This document shows positions 1 to 7,456 of a stretch of 16,748 bases of DNA, one piece after another. The notes under the pieces were generated by a model. The model ran no database searches, was not told the origin of the DNA, and was given only the letters and a program-made list of their open reading frames with translations. The DNA is taken from contig DBYC01000046.1 of assembly GCA_002310035.1 (NCBI GenBank), positions 16,534-33,281 of the forward strand. Direction: 5' to 3'. Positions within the stretch are counted from its first letter, which is position 1. Every line of letters starts with the position of its first letter. Source of the DNA: a bacterium UBP6_UBA1196. GTDB lineage: Bacteria; UBP6; UBA1177. A program made the position numbers and the translations under genes.

Positions 1-795
1 TTCGTCGAGCTCGAAAAAGGCGTTGAGGGTCTTATCCACATCTCTGAAATGTCCTGGACAAGAAGAGTCAAACATCCCGGCAAAATGGTTGCAATCGGCG
101 ATGAAGTCGAGGTCAAGATCCTTGAAATCGACGTCGAGAACAGAAGGATCTCGCTCGGCATGAAGCAGATCGAACCGAATCCGTGGGAACTTCTTCAGGA
201 CAAGTATCCGGTCGGAACAGTTGTAAAGGGCACGATCCGCAATATCACCAATTTCGGTCTTTTTGTCGGCGTTGAAGAGGGTATCGACGGTCTCGTCAGA
301 ACCTCCGACATCACCTGGGACAGAAAACTGAAACACCCGTCAGAGTACTACAAAAAGGGCGACGAAATCGAAGCTATCGTCCTCAATATCGACTCCGACA
401 AACAGAGATTCTCTCTCGGCATCAAGCAGCTTACAGAGGATCCGTGGAAGATGTTCAAGGATCAGCACAACGCAGGCGATAAGATCGAGGTCGAGGTTGC
501 CAGAGTTGCAGAGTTCGGCGTTTTCGTAAAGGTTTTCGACATCATCGAAGGTCTTGTCCACAAATCCGAACTTGAAGAGGGCAGGGAGTACAAACCGGGC
601 GACAAGCTCGAGGTCACGATCAAATCGATCTCCGATGCCGACAGAAAGGTTTCCCTGAGCATCAAGGGCAACACCGAAGAGACAGAAGATTCCGCGACAC
701 CGGAAGCAGATGAAGACGCACCTGTTCTCGAGAAAGTCCCTGAGAAGCTCGGCTCACTCGGCGATGCATTCAAGGCTGCTGAAAACGACAAGTAA
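1..795 (+). CDS. rpsA: 30S ribosomal protein S1, C-terminal part (5' end outside window)
   Basis: Ribosomal protein S1 binds mRNA on the 30S subunit and helps load it for translation. The frame is open from the first base, so the gene begins upstream; 264 residues are visible. They show the end of one S1 (OB-fold) repeat (to about residue 56), two complete S1 repeats (about 70-142 and 158-223), and an acidic E/D-rich tail (about 224-264). Repeat hallmarks are the NFGLFVGVEEGIDGLV and EFGVFVKVFDIIEGLVH segments, the linker I-x-PNPW and the SLGIKQ-type repeat ends. Typical Gram-negative S1 has six repeats, so about half is visible. The ATG at 49 lies inside a repeat and is not the start. The gene ends just before a strong terminator. 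Identification is firm; only the missing N-terminus is unknown. Confidence 0.95.
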   Translation, partial: FVELEKGVEGLIHISEMSWTRRVKHPGKMVAIGDEVEVKILEIDVENRRISLGMKQIEPNPWELLQDKYPVGTVVKGTIRNITNFGLFVGVEEGIDGLVRTSDITWDRKLKHPSEYYKKGDEIEAIVLNIDSDKQRFSLGIKQLTEDPWKMFKDQHNAGDKIEVEVARVAEFGVFVKVFDIIEGLVHKSELEEGREYKPGDKLEVTIKSISDADRKVSLSIKGNTEETEDSATPEADEDAPVLEKVPEKLGSLGDAFKAAENDK

Positions 796-819
796 TTTCA
801 GCTGAAACCGTTTTTCAAT

Positions 820-845
820 GGGGCACTTCGGTGCCCCGTTTTTTT
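820..845 (+). terminator. Rho-independent terminator of rpsA
   Basis: A perfect 7-bp stem, GGGGCAC (820-826) with GTGCCCC (831-837), is closed by a TTCG loop. C(UUCG)G is an unusually stable tetraloop. A T-rich run follows (839-845). It lies 25 bases after the rpsA stop. The T-run abuts the mtaB ribosome binding site. Confidence 0.93.
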
Positions 846-854
846 AGGTGCTGC

Positions 855-2081
855 ATGAACAGTTTTTGCGGACAGAAACCGCTGAAGATCGCTTTTTACA
901 CCTTCGGCTGCAAGGTAAACCTCTTTGAAACAGACCAGCTGAAGAGTTCTCTCAATAATGTCGAGATCGTCTCCTGCGACGACGATGCGGACATCTTTAT
1001 AATCAACGGATGCACCGTCACTGCGACCGCCGAAGCCCAGGTCAGAAACATGATCCGGCGCTTCGTAAAACGCGGCAGAGTCATCGTTACGGGCTGTTTC
1101 GTCAGAAAAAAGGGGTGTGAAAAAATCGGGAACGCGGAATATGTTCCGACGATCGCCGAAGTAGCGCGTCTTCTGAATGCCGGAGAGCTGAGATACGACG
1201 CCTTTTTTACGAGGAGCCGTCCATTCATCAAGATCCAGAGCGGCTGCGACCAGTTCTGCTCCTACTGCGTGATCCCGTACGTAAGAGGTCCTTTGAACAG
1301 CGTTCCGCTCCCGAAAATCGAGGAACTTCTTCAAAAAATCGCAGAAGAGGGCTTTCATGAGGTCGTCCTGACAGGCATTCATATCGGAAAGTACGGCAGA
1401 GACCTTGCTGACGGCACGACGCTGGCCGACGTTATCGAAGCGGCGCACAGTATCGTAGGAAGAGTCCGCCTCGGCTCGCTGGAATCTCCTGAAATCGACG
1501 AAAGGATCTTCAGGCAGGCTGAGGAGGGTCTGATCCTTCCGCACTGGCACATACCGCTCCAAAGCGGATCCGATCCGGTTTTAAAGGCGATGAACCGCCC
1601 GTACAAATGTTCTGACTTTGCAAAAAGTATTGAAAAATTAGCAAATATTTACAAAGAGCTGCCGGCATTCGGCACAGACATAATAGCAGGCTTTCCGACA
1701 GAAACCGAGCGCGATTTCGAGGAAACACTGCGCTTTATCGGTTCCCTTCCCTTCGCCTACGGCCACGTTTTTCCCTTTTCTCCGCGGGAAGGGACTCCGG
1801 CAGCCGTTCTCGAGAAAGAATCAGGCGTCCCGTATGCCGAAAAGAGGGAGCGCGCCAGGCTTCTGCGCGAACTTTTCGCAAAAAAGGAGGCTGAATTCAA
1901 AAAATCACTTGACGGCAGGACCGACGAGGCTGTCGTTGAAGAAAAAACCGGCAACTCCATCTGCCGCGCAACAACATCCACCTATCAGGATATCGAAGTT
2001 CGGGGTGAGTTCGAGAAGAGGTCGCTTCTGCACGTAAAGCTCTCCTGCCGGGATGGAAAGCTCACTGGAGAGCCGCTTTAA
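855..2081 (+). CDS. mtaB: tRNA ct6A/t6A37 C2-methylthiotransferase (MtaB family)
   Basis: MtaB is a radical SAM enzyme that adds a methylthio group at C2 of t6A at position 37 of tRNA. The product is 408 residues. An N-terminal methylthiotransferase domain carries the three cysteines for the auxiliary [4Fe-4S] cluster: Cys19 (FGCK), Cys53 (NGCTVT) and Cys81 (TGCF). The radical SAM motif CxxxCxxC is Cys131, Cys135 and Cys138 (GCDQFCSYC). A TRAM-like C-terminal segment follows. I chose the ATG at 855 because AGGTG (846-850) sits four bases upstream. The in-frame GTG at 831 lies inside the rpsA terminator stem and would only add eight unlikely residues. MiaB and RimO are sister families; the short spacing and GCDQFCSYCVIPYVRG pattern favour MtaB. 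No separate promoter is visible between the terminator and the start. Confidence 0.88.
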   Translation: MNSFCGQKPLKIAFYTFGCKVNLFETDQLKSSLNNVEIVSCDDDADIFIINGCTVTATAEAQVRNMIRRFVKRGRVIVTGCFVRKKGCEKIGNAEYVPTIAEVARLLNAGELRYDAFFTRSRPFIKIQSGCDQFCSYCVIPYVRGPLNSVPLPKIEELLQKIAEEGFHEVVLTGIHIGKYGRDLADGTTLADVIEAAHSIVGRVRLGSLESPEIDERIFRQAEEGLILPHWHIPLQSGSDPVLKAMNRPYKCSDFAKSIEKLANIYKELPAFGTDIIAGFPTETERDFEETLRFIGSLPFAYGHVFPFSPREGTPAAVLEKESGVPYAEKRERARLLRELFAKKEAEFKKSLDGRTDEAVVEEKTGNSICRATTSTYQDIEVRGEFEKRSLLHVKLSCRDGKLTGEPL

Positions 2082-2090
2082 AAATTTCCT

Positions 2091-2118
2091 TTGACACCTT
2101 CTTTTTTTTGCGTACCAT
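2091..2118 (+). promoter_or_regulatory. Candidate sigma70 promoter for the TM1266-hydG operon
   Basis: A perfect -35 box TTGACA (2091-2096), a 16-nt T-rich spacer and the -10-like TACCAT (2113-2118) lie nine bases after the mtaB stop and 79 bases before the regulator start. Inferred from motif match and position. Confidence 0.6.
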
Positions 2119-2119
2119 C

Positions 2120-2138
2120 GTCTCGCTTGATCTGAGAC
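2120..2138 (+). promoter_or_regulatory. Inverted repeat just downstream of the -10 box, possible operator
   Basis: GTCTC (2120-2124) and GAGAC (2134-2138) form a 5-bp inverted repeat with a 9-nt spacer, covering the expected transcription start of the TM1266-hydG operon. A second small palindrome, CGGA-TTT-TCCG, follows at 2141-2151. Position suits a repressor site or a leader hairpin. No regulator can be named from sequence. Confidence 0.3.
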
Positions 2139-2197
2139 ACCGGATTTTCCGCTGTCGAGGATTTTATTTTTTGCTCAACTGATCCGGAGGGGCTCTG

Positions 2198-2485
2198 ATG
2201 GAGAAGAGAATCGGTTCCGTTCTGATTATTATCCGCGACAAATGCCATGTAACTGAATTAAACGCCATCCTGTCGTCCCACTGCGACATCATTTGCGGGC
2301 GGATGGGGCTTAAAGCCGGGCCGCAGGCCGTCAGCATAATTTCACTTATAATCTGCGGAACAACAGACAGAATCGGTTCCCTCACCGGAAAAATCGGAAA
2401 AATCAAGGGACTTGAAGTCAAATCAGTTCTGAGCAAGTACACAGAAACAGAAGGAGGCGAAAAAAATGAAATCACTGAACACTGA
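2198..2485 (+). CDS. TM1266-like putative iron-only hydrogenase system regulator
   Basis: This 95-residue protein resembles the TM1266 family, small ACT/NikR-C-like ferredoxin-fold proteins found beside [FeFe]-hydrogenase maturation genes and presumed regulatory; the true biochemical role is not established. Visible features are the N-terminal strand KRIGSVLIIIRD, the central SHCDIICGRMGL segment, the second-half strand AVSIISLIICG and the LTGKIGKIKGLEVKSVLSK end. The start is ATG 2198 with GGAGG at 2186-2190. The last 20 bases overlap hydG, whose ribosome binding site lies inside this gene, so the two are likely translationally coupled. No DNA-binding helix-turn-helix is visible. The hydG neighbour makes the assignment strong. 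Confidence 0.85.
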   Translation: MEKRIGSVLIIIRDKCHVTELNAILSSHCDIICGRMGLKAGPQAVSIISLIICGTTDRIGSLTGKIGKIKGLEVKSVLSKYTETEGGEKNEITEH

Positions 2486-3854
2486 AAAGATCTTTATCGA
2501 TCGCGAAAAACTTTACGGTCTTATCGACCAGAAAGTAACGGACAGCCAGGTTGACGAAGTGCTCAACCGCGCAATGCAGCTCAAGGGTCTCGATCTCAAG
2601 GACGCTGCTGTTCTCCTCAACATCAAGGACGAAAAACAGCGCAACAAGGTTTTCGAAGCAGCCGGAAAGGCAAAGGAAATCATCTACGGAAAGAGGATCG
2701 TTCTTTTCGCTCCGCTTTATCTCGGCAACGTCTGCACGAACAACTGCGTTTACTGCTCGTTCAGAAAGGACAACACAGCTCTGAAACGTTCGGTCCTCAC
2801 CGACGAGCAGATCCAGGACGAAACGAGATCGCTTCTCAAAATGGGGCACAAAAGACTTCTCGTCATCGGTGGCGAAGCGAGAGCGACAGATGTCGAATAC
2901 TACGCTCACTCGATCAGAAAAGTTTATGAAACAAGCTGGAACGGCAACACCGTTCGCAGGATCAACGTTGAAATCGCACCTCAGAGCGAGGACAACTTCA
3001 AACTTCTGAAGAAGGAGAAGATCGGAACATACATCTGCTTCCAGGAGACCTACGACGAAAAACTTTACCCCGAATTCCATCCGAGCGGTCTCAAGGCTGA
3101 CTACGGCTGGAGACTTCTCGTTATGGACAGAGCTCTCCGCGCAGGACTCAACGATGTCGGTATCGGCGCACTTTTCGGACTTACCGACTACCGCTTCGAG
3201 ACTCTTGCACTCCTCGAGCACGCGAACCACCTCGACAAGACTTTCGGGATCGGACCGCACACTGTCAGCGTTCCCAGGATCGAACCGGCGGAAGGCGCAC
3301 CGCTTTCGACAAATATCCCGCATCCGGTAAGCGACGACGACTTCATGCTTCTGGTCGCGGTAATCAGGCTTTCGCTTCCCTACACCGGGATCATCCTTTC
3401 GACACGTGAAAACGACAAGATCAGAACACGCCTTCTCCACTACGGCGTCAGCCAGGTCAGCGCGGCAAGCAGGACCAATCCCGGCGGATACGAAGAGGAC
3501 GAAGCTGGCGCACAGTTCTCGCTCGGCGACCACAGAACCGTTGACGAAGTCGTTTCGGCTCTCATCGACGACGGCTACATTCCTTCATTCTGCACAGGAT
3601 GTTACCGCAGAGGCCGCGTAGGAGCAGACTTCATGGATCTCGCTAAACCGGGACTTATCCACGAATTCTGCCTTCCGAACGGAATGCTCACATTCAAAGA
3701 ATATCTTGAAGACTTCGCTTCCCCAGAAACCAAGGCGAAAGGCGAAAAACTTCTCGTCAAACTCATGGAAGACATCGAAAATCCTGAAAGAAAGGCAAAA
3801 ACTCAGGAACTTCTCGGCGAAATCGAAAAAGGCAAAAGAGACCTCTACTTCTAA
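2466..3854 (+). CDS. hydG: [FeFe]-hydrogenase maturase HydG (radical SAM tyrosine lyase)
   Basis: HydG cleaves tyrosine to p-cresol and dehydroglycine and supplies the Fe(CO)(CN) unit used to build the H-cluster of [FeFe] hydrogenase. The product is 462 residues, normal for the family. The radical SAM cluster motif is Cys90-x3-Cys94-x2-Cys97 (CTNNCVYC). The C-terminal auxiliary cluster motif CX2CX22C is complete: Cys376, Cys379 and Cys402, in CTGCYRRGRVGADFM and the following FCLPNG. His265 in GPHTVSVPR occupies the conserved position expected to bind the extra iron. AAGGAGG (2451-2457) lies eight bases before the ATG. ThiH and NosL-type lyases are related, but the C-terminal motif and the TM1266 neighbour make HydG clear. 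hydE, hydF and a hydrogenase are not in this window. Confidence 0.96.
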   Translation: MKSLNTEKIFIDREKLYGLIDQKVTDSQVDEVLNRAMQLKGLDLKDAAVLLNIKDEKQRNKVFEAAGKAKEIIYGKRIVLFAPLYLGNVCTNNCVYCSFRKDNTALKRSVLTDEQIQDETRSLLKMGHKRLLVIGGEARATDVEYYAHSIRKVYETSWNGNTVRRINVEIAPQSEDNFKLLKKEKIGTYICFQETYDEKLYPEFHPSGLKADYGWRLLVMDRALRAGLNDVGIGALFGLTDYRFETLALLEHANHLDKTFGIGPHTVSVPRIEPAEGAPLSTNIPHPVSDDDFMLLVAVIRLSLPYTGIILSTRENDKIRTRLLHYGVSQVSAASRTNPGGYEEDEAGAQFSLGDHRTVDEVVSALIDDGYIPSFCTGCYRRGRVGADFMDLAKPGLIHEFCLPNGMLTFKEYLEDFASPETKAKGEKLLVKLMEDIENPERKAKTQELLGEIEKGKRDLYF

Positions 3855-3890
3855 ACCGCAATTTAGAGACAAGCCTTCTTTTATTATAAG

Positions 3891-3918
3891 TGCGGGCAGT
3901 TTTCGCCCGCATATTTTT
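3891..3918 (+). terminator. Rho-independent terminator after hydG
   Basis: TGCGGGC (3891-3897) pairs with GCCCGCA (3905-3911) across a 7-nt loop, followed by TATTTTT. It lies 36 bases after the hydG stop. The other strand has no T-run after the stem, so it should act mainly on hydG and not on the convergent 716-residue gene. Confidence 0.88.
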
Positions 3919-3932
3919 ACGTGACACTACAT

Positions 3933-6083
3933 CTATGACTGTTTTTTAACAGGACAAATTTCCGGTGTTTCAAAATTTTTCGGATAGTTGACTGTGACTT
4001 CTATGCTTTTGAGCTCCTCAGCGCCATTTCCATCAACATTTAAACCCAAACTGATCAAATGAGCGATTCTATAACACCACCAAGCATTAAGAAGTGCTCT
4101 TTTCCTTGAACCGGAATCGAATCTCCCCTTGATTTTTTCAATACTTTTGAATGTTTCTTCAGCTGCTTCCCGCACATTTGCATCAACGTCATTTTTTTTC
4201 AAGTAATTGAAAACCTTGTACTTATCGAAGCGAGGGTGAATTCCCAACTCTCCAGCCGCCCTGCAGTATGCTTCTCTCCAAAGCGGGTGCGCCTCGACTA
4301 CTTTTATATCGTATCCCTTTTTAAATTCGTCAGAAACAGTTTCAGGTTTTTCCTCACGTTTTTTCACTTCAATTTCGTCAGCTGAAGACAATTGTTTCGC
4401 AAGATGATCAAACCACGCTTCACTCACATTTTCCGAATCTTTACCTTCCATAGAACCAAGGAACTGGATCAGACGGACCGGAATAAAACCCCATGAATAA
4501 CGACCATATTCATAGTACTTCATATCTATAGAATATGCCTGCTCCTTGAGATTTCTGAAAATGGCAAGCATAGGTCTTACCGCTTTCCATACACCTAAGT
4601 TATCTGCCAACAAAGAAACAGCTGTCTGAAAAACCAATGAAGTGAGATACGATTTAGAATCTGCAATATTATCTGATTCGAAAGGCTCGCCTGCATAGTA
4701 ATCAGAAGGTTTTCCGCCGTTTTTTGCAATTTTCTTGAGATCGGCAAAAAATATATCAATCTCATTTTTCAATTCTTCTTTATTGATTCCGAATTCTGAC
4801 AAAACCTCAACATTCCAATAATATTTTTTATCTATTTTTGCTCCTGACAAATTTTTTGCATTTCTGTAAATCAACATCAAATGTTTGATAATAACTATCT
4901 GCTGAAAAAACTTTGGCAGTTTTTTATAGCACTCCATTTCAAAATCACCCTGCAAGAAAGTTGTGAGGAGCAGGTGTTCTGCTTTGAATTTTCTATCATC
5001 ATTAAAACAAGGAAGGTTATAATAGTGTTTTACCGAATCGGAAAAATTTCTATAATGTAGCTCATCAAAAAGATCTTTATCGTGTTTTTCTTTCGCTCTT
5101 TCGTATTTCAGGCTATTTGCTGCAATAAGAGGAATACACAGCATATCGTATTCAGGTTCAAGCCCCGGTATCGATTCTGATAAAATTTTGTTGTAGTGAT
5201 AATCACAGGTTTTATCATTACGAAAGAATTCTTTAACATTTTCATTAAAAAGTATCGTTTCGGCGATTTTCTTCTTGACATCATCATGTAAATTAGGAAA
5301 TGCAACGATTTTCCACATATTTTCTTTTTCAGCTAACTGATCAAGAGCATCAAGATAACTTGCAGGAACAAGAATTTTTTTCTCTAAAGCAATGTTCAAA
5401 AAATACATATCATGAAAAAGACTTGTAGAAATATCCAAAAGACAATTGCGAGACTTTTCTGGAGAATAATGCATGATTACCGCAGCAAATTTGTACATTT
5501 CTGACACATCGTTAAAATCATCCATTCCTTTTTGTTCATCATCAGACACCTTAAAGACATACGCAGACGATGAAGAAGATATTTTGCAACGTTTTTCGGC
5601 GAAGTTGTCTCTTAAAATAAAATAGTTAAGAAAATCAACTCTCAACCTGTCCCTCACGCTAACATAGTTCACTTTTGTTTCTATCGTCACATTCTTTTTG
5701 AGTTTTTTCGCCGTTTCATATATTTCTTTTATAACATCGTTAAAATAATCTTCATCTAACACCATCGGCAGAACTTTATAATAAAAGCCTCTGAAAAATG
5801 TTTCCATATCAAGCGATTCTGTGGCATTCCAAAACTTGTTGTCAAGACCCTGATTTGAAACAGCAATTTCTAAAAGCATCTCTTTTTCTTCTTTTTTTAA
5901 TTTTTCCTCCATGATGTTAATCAATTCGCTTCTTGTTTTTTCCTCATCAGTCTTTCTCGTAGAAACCAAGCCACCACCATAGAATCCGTTTTCGTTTTCA
6001 TGTGTTTCATTTATTTTTTTTAAGCAAATTTTTACAACTGTTTCGATAATAGTTTCTTTAGTCTTTTTAGGGAAATAAGTCAT
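3933..6083 (-). CDS. Unrecognised 716-residue, mostly helical protein paired with a radical SAM protein
   Basis: I do not recognise this protein and assign no function. The start is the ATG at 6083: GGAGGA (6088-6093) lies four bases upstream and falls inside the in-frame ATG at 6095, which would add only four residues. It has no signal peptide or clear membrane segment and should be cytosolic. It is rich in Lys, Glu, Phe and Tyr. Residues 45-73 form a charged helix; Ser169-173 is a five-serine run; 597-655 look like an alpha-helical repeat (HPLWREAYCRAA, then VREAAEETFKSIEK, HEAT-like). Residues 664-684 hold a striking LLNAWWCYRIAHLISLG segment. No kinase, nuclease, protease or metal-site motif stands out. 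It follows the radical SAM gene by 33 bases, so the two are likely co-transcribed. Base composition is AT-rich (17 of 60 G+C at 4741-4800), unlike flanking genes, suggesting transfer. Confidence 0.8.
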   Translation of the reverse strand: MTYFPKKTKETIIETVVKICLKKINETHENENGFYGGGLVSTRKTDEEKTRSELINIMEEKLKKEEKEMLLEIAVSNQGLDNKFWNATESLDMETFFRGFYYKVLPMVLDEDYFNDVIKEIYETAKKLKKNVTIETKVNYVSVRDRLRVDFLNYFILRDNFAEKRCKISSSSSAYVFKVSDDEQKGMDDFNDVSEMYKFAAVIMHYSPEKSRNCLLDISTSLFHDMYFLNIALEKKILVPASYLDALDQLAEKENMWKIVAFPNLHDDVKKKIAETILFNENVKEFFRNDKTCDYHYNKILSESIPGLEPEYDMLCIPLIAANSLKYERAKEKHDKDLFDELHYRNFSDSVKHYYNLPCFNDDRKFKAEHLLLTTFLQGDFEMECYKKLPKFFQQIVIIKHLMLIYRNAKNLSGAKIDKKYYWNVEVLSEFGINKEELKNEIDIFFADLKKIAKNGGKPSDYYAGEPFESDNIADSKSYLTSLVFQTAVSLLADNLGVWKAVRPMLAIFRNLKEQAYSIDMKYYEYGRYSWGFIPVRLIQFLGSMEGKDSENVSEAWFDHLAKQLSSADEIEVKKREEKPETVSDEFKKGYDIKVVEAHPLWREAYCRAAGELGIHPRFDKYKVFNYLKKNDVDANVREAAEETFKSIEKIKGRFDSGSRKRALLNAWWCYRIAHLISLGLNVDGNGAEELKSIEVTVNYPKNFETPEICPVKKQS

Positions 6084-6116
6084 TTTATCCTCCATTCTCA
6101 GTTAAATCCGACATTT

Positions 6117-7400
6117 TTATGCCGCCATAGCTTCCGGATATTCCGAAAGCAGGCAAGCAATTTTTCTCATCTCATCAACATCGTGAGTCGGATTATCGCA
6201 AACTTCAAGAATACCCAAGTCATTCGGTTCTGCTTTTAATCCGTAGCCAGGATATTTGTCAAACATTTCAGTTCCTCTGTAGATCTGGAGCGGGAACGCT
6301 GTTATTTTAGAAAAATCTAATGTTTTCAACGAATTGACATCATTTCTGAAAGATTCCGCCGTCTGATAAGGCAATCCGTAAATAAGCGTGATCTCCGTTC
6401 TGATTCCGCGTTTTGCAACTTCTTTCAACTTTTCAAGCACTTTTTCTTTAGTTCCGCATCCGCCGCGGTTGATTTCCTTCATAACTTTTTCGTCAAGCGA
6501 CTGCACACCTATCTCGAAAATGAGATTCGGCATAGCTTCTGCGATATCAAGGTATTCGTCTGTAAGCATTTCAGGGCGTATCTGCAAAGAAACTTCTGAC
6601 GTAATTTTCAACTCTTTAACCAACTTCAAAAACTCAAGACTGATTCTCTTAAAATCACTGCGCCCGTCATTGAAATATGGATCGAGAACATTGATTTTTC
6701 TGACTTTTGCAGCCTTGAAAAGCATCAGTTCCTGCCTGTGGGCTTCCATACAACCGACACAGAAAACTTTTTTCTCAGGATTGCGGTGGCGGCAGAATGA
6801 GCAGTTGAAAAGACAACCGCGCCTGAGTTCCATTCTGACTGTCATTCCCTCTTTCAGCGGAATAAGACCTGACAAATAAGGTGAAGTCAGCTTCTCAAAT
6901 TCTGGCAAATCCTTTATGAGCGGGTTTCCGCTTCTTTCCGCGCAGCAAAGATATTCTCCAAGATTTGAAAACACTTTCTCGCCGTAAGATTCGATGAAAA
7001 ACTCAGCAAAAGGATACTCTTTTCTGAGGGTTTCAACATCTCCGCAAACCATAGGGCCGCCCATTATAATAAGCGGATGATTCTTGTATTTGCGGAGAAT
7101 CTCCATCGTCTTTTTGAAAAGCTCATCGCTCCATGCAAAGACGCTGAAAGCCGCGATATCGCAGCCGCTTTCAATGATTTTTTCTGCAATAAATTCAGCT
7201 GTTTTGTCAATATCAATGCAGAATTTACCAAGGTTTTCATTAAAATGTCTGTTCAAATCGTAAGTAAAAGTGTCAATGCTGCCGTCGTTTTTCCCCTGCC
7301 TGAACGCATTGACAAGACATGAAACTCCGTAAGGTGTGCGTTCTTCGTCAGGACGGTAAAAATTGGTCGAAACAAGAAGAACTTTTAAATTATTATTCAT
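6117..7400 (-). CDS. B12-binding-type radical SAM protein, substrate unknown
   Basis: This is a 427-residue radical SAM protein with the N-terminal Rossmann-like domain of B12-binding radical SAM enzymes. With the ATG at 7400 as residue 1, the N-terminal domain spans about residues 4-150 (LKVLLVSTNFYRP, IIMGGPMVCGD, ESYGEKVFSNL); the classic DxHxxG cobalamin motif is absent, as in many members. The radical SAM motif is Cys196-x3-Cys200-x2-Cys203 (RRGCLFNCSFCRHR). An extra Cys214-x2-Cys217 pair follows. Later motifs typical of the barrel are IFEIGVQSLDEKVM and TLIYGLPYQT. No SPASM-type tail is evident. The start is chosen because GGAG (7407-7410) lies six bases upstream and inside the in-frame ATG at 7412. 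Family membership is firm; reaction and substrate are unknown. The next gene encodes the 716-residue protein. Confidence 0.88.
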   Translation of the reverse strand: MNNNLKVLLVSTNFYRPDEERTPYGVSCLVNAFRQGKNDGSIDTFTYDLNRHFNENLGKFCIDIDKTAEFIAEKIIESGCDIAAFSVFAWSDELFKKTMEILRKYKNHPLIIMGGPMVCGDVETLRKEYPFAEFFIESYGEKVFSNLGEYLCCAERSGNPLIKDLPEFEKLTSPYLSGLIPLKEGMTVRMELRRGCLFNCSFCRHRNPEKKVFCVGCMEAHRQELMLFKAAKVRKINVLDPYFNDGRSDFKRISLEFLKLVKELKITSEVSLQIRPEMLTDEYLDIAEAMPNLIFEIGVQSLDEKVMKEINRGGCGTKEKVLEKLKEVAKRGIRTEITLIYGLPYQTAESFRNDVNSLKTLDFSKITAFPLQIYRGTEMFDKYPGYGLKAEPNDLGILEVCDNPTHDVDEMRKIACLLSEYPEAMAA

Positions 7401-7426
7401 ATTTTTCTCCATAATTAAATTGATAT

Positions 7427-7452
7427 AGCTCCTACAGTTTCCTGCGGGAGCT
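7427..7452 (-). other. Intergenic hairpin with GAAA tetraloop
   Basis: On the minus-strand transcript, AGCTCC pairs with GGAGCT; after a C/A mismatch and a G-U pair, CAG pairs with CTG around a GAAA (GNRA) loop. It sits between the RelE-like stop and the radical SAM start. No T-run follows, so it is more likely an mRNA stability or processing element than a terminator. Confidence 0.5.
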
Positions 7453-7456
7453 CCTC

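Noticed and set aside
831..854. An upstream GTG start for mtaB adding eight residues.
   Set aside because: It begins within the rpsA terminator stem and lacks a ribosome binding site; ATG 855 has AGGTG at the right distance.
2472..3533. A long open frame on the minus strand opposite hydG (353 codons).
   Set aside because: It is the shadow of hydG: no ribosome binding site, odd composition rich in Val, Asp and Cys, and it lies opposite a gene with complete catalytic motifs. The same holds for the other antisense frames over mtaB, the peptidase and xer.
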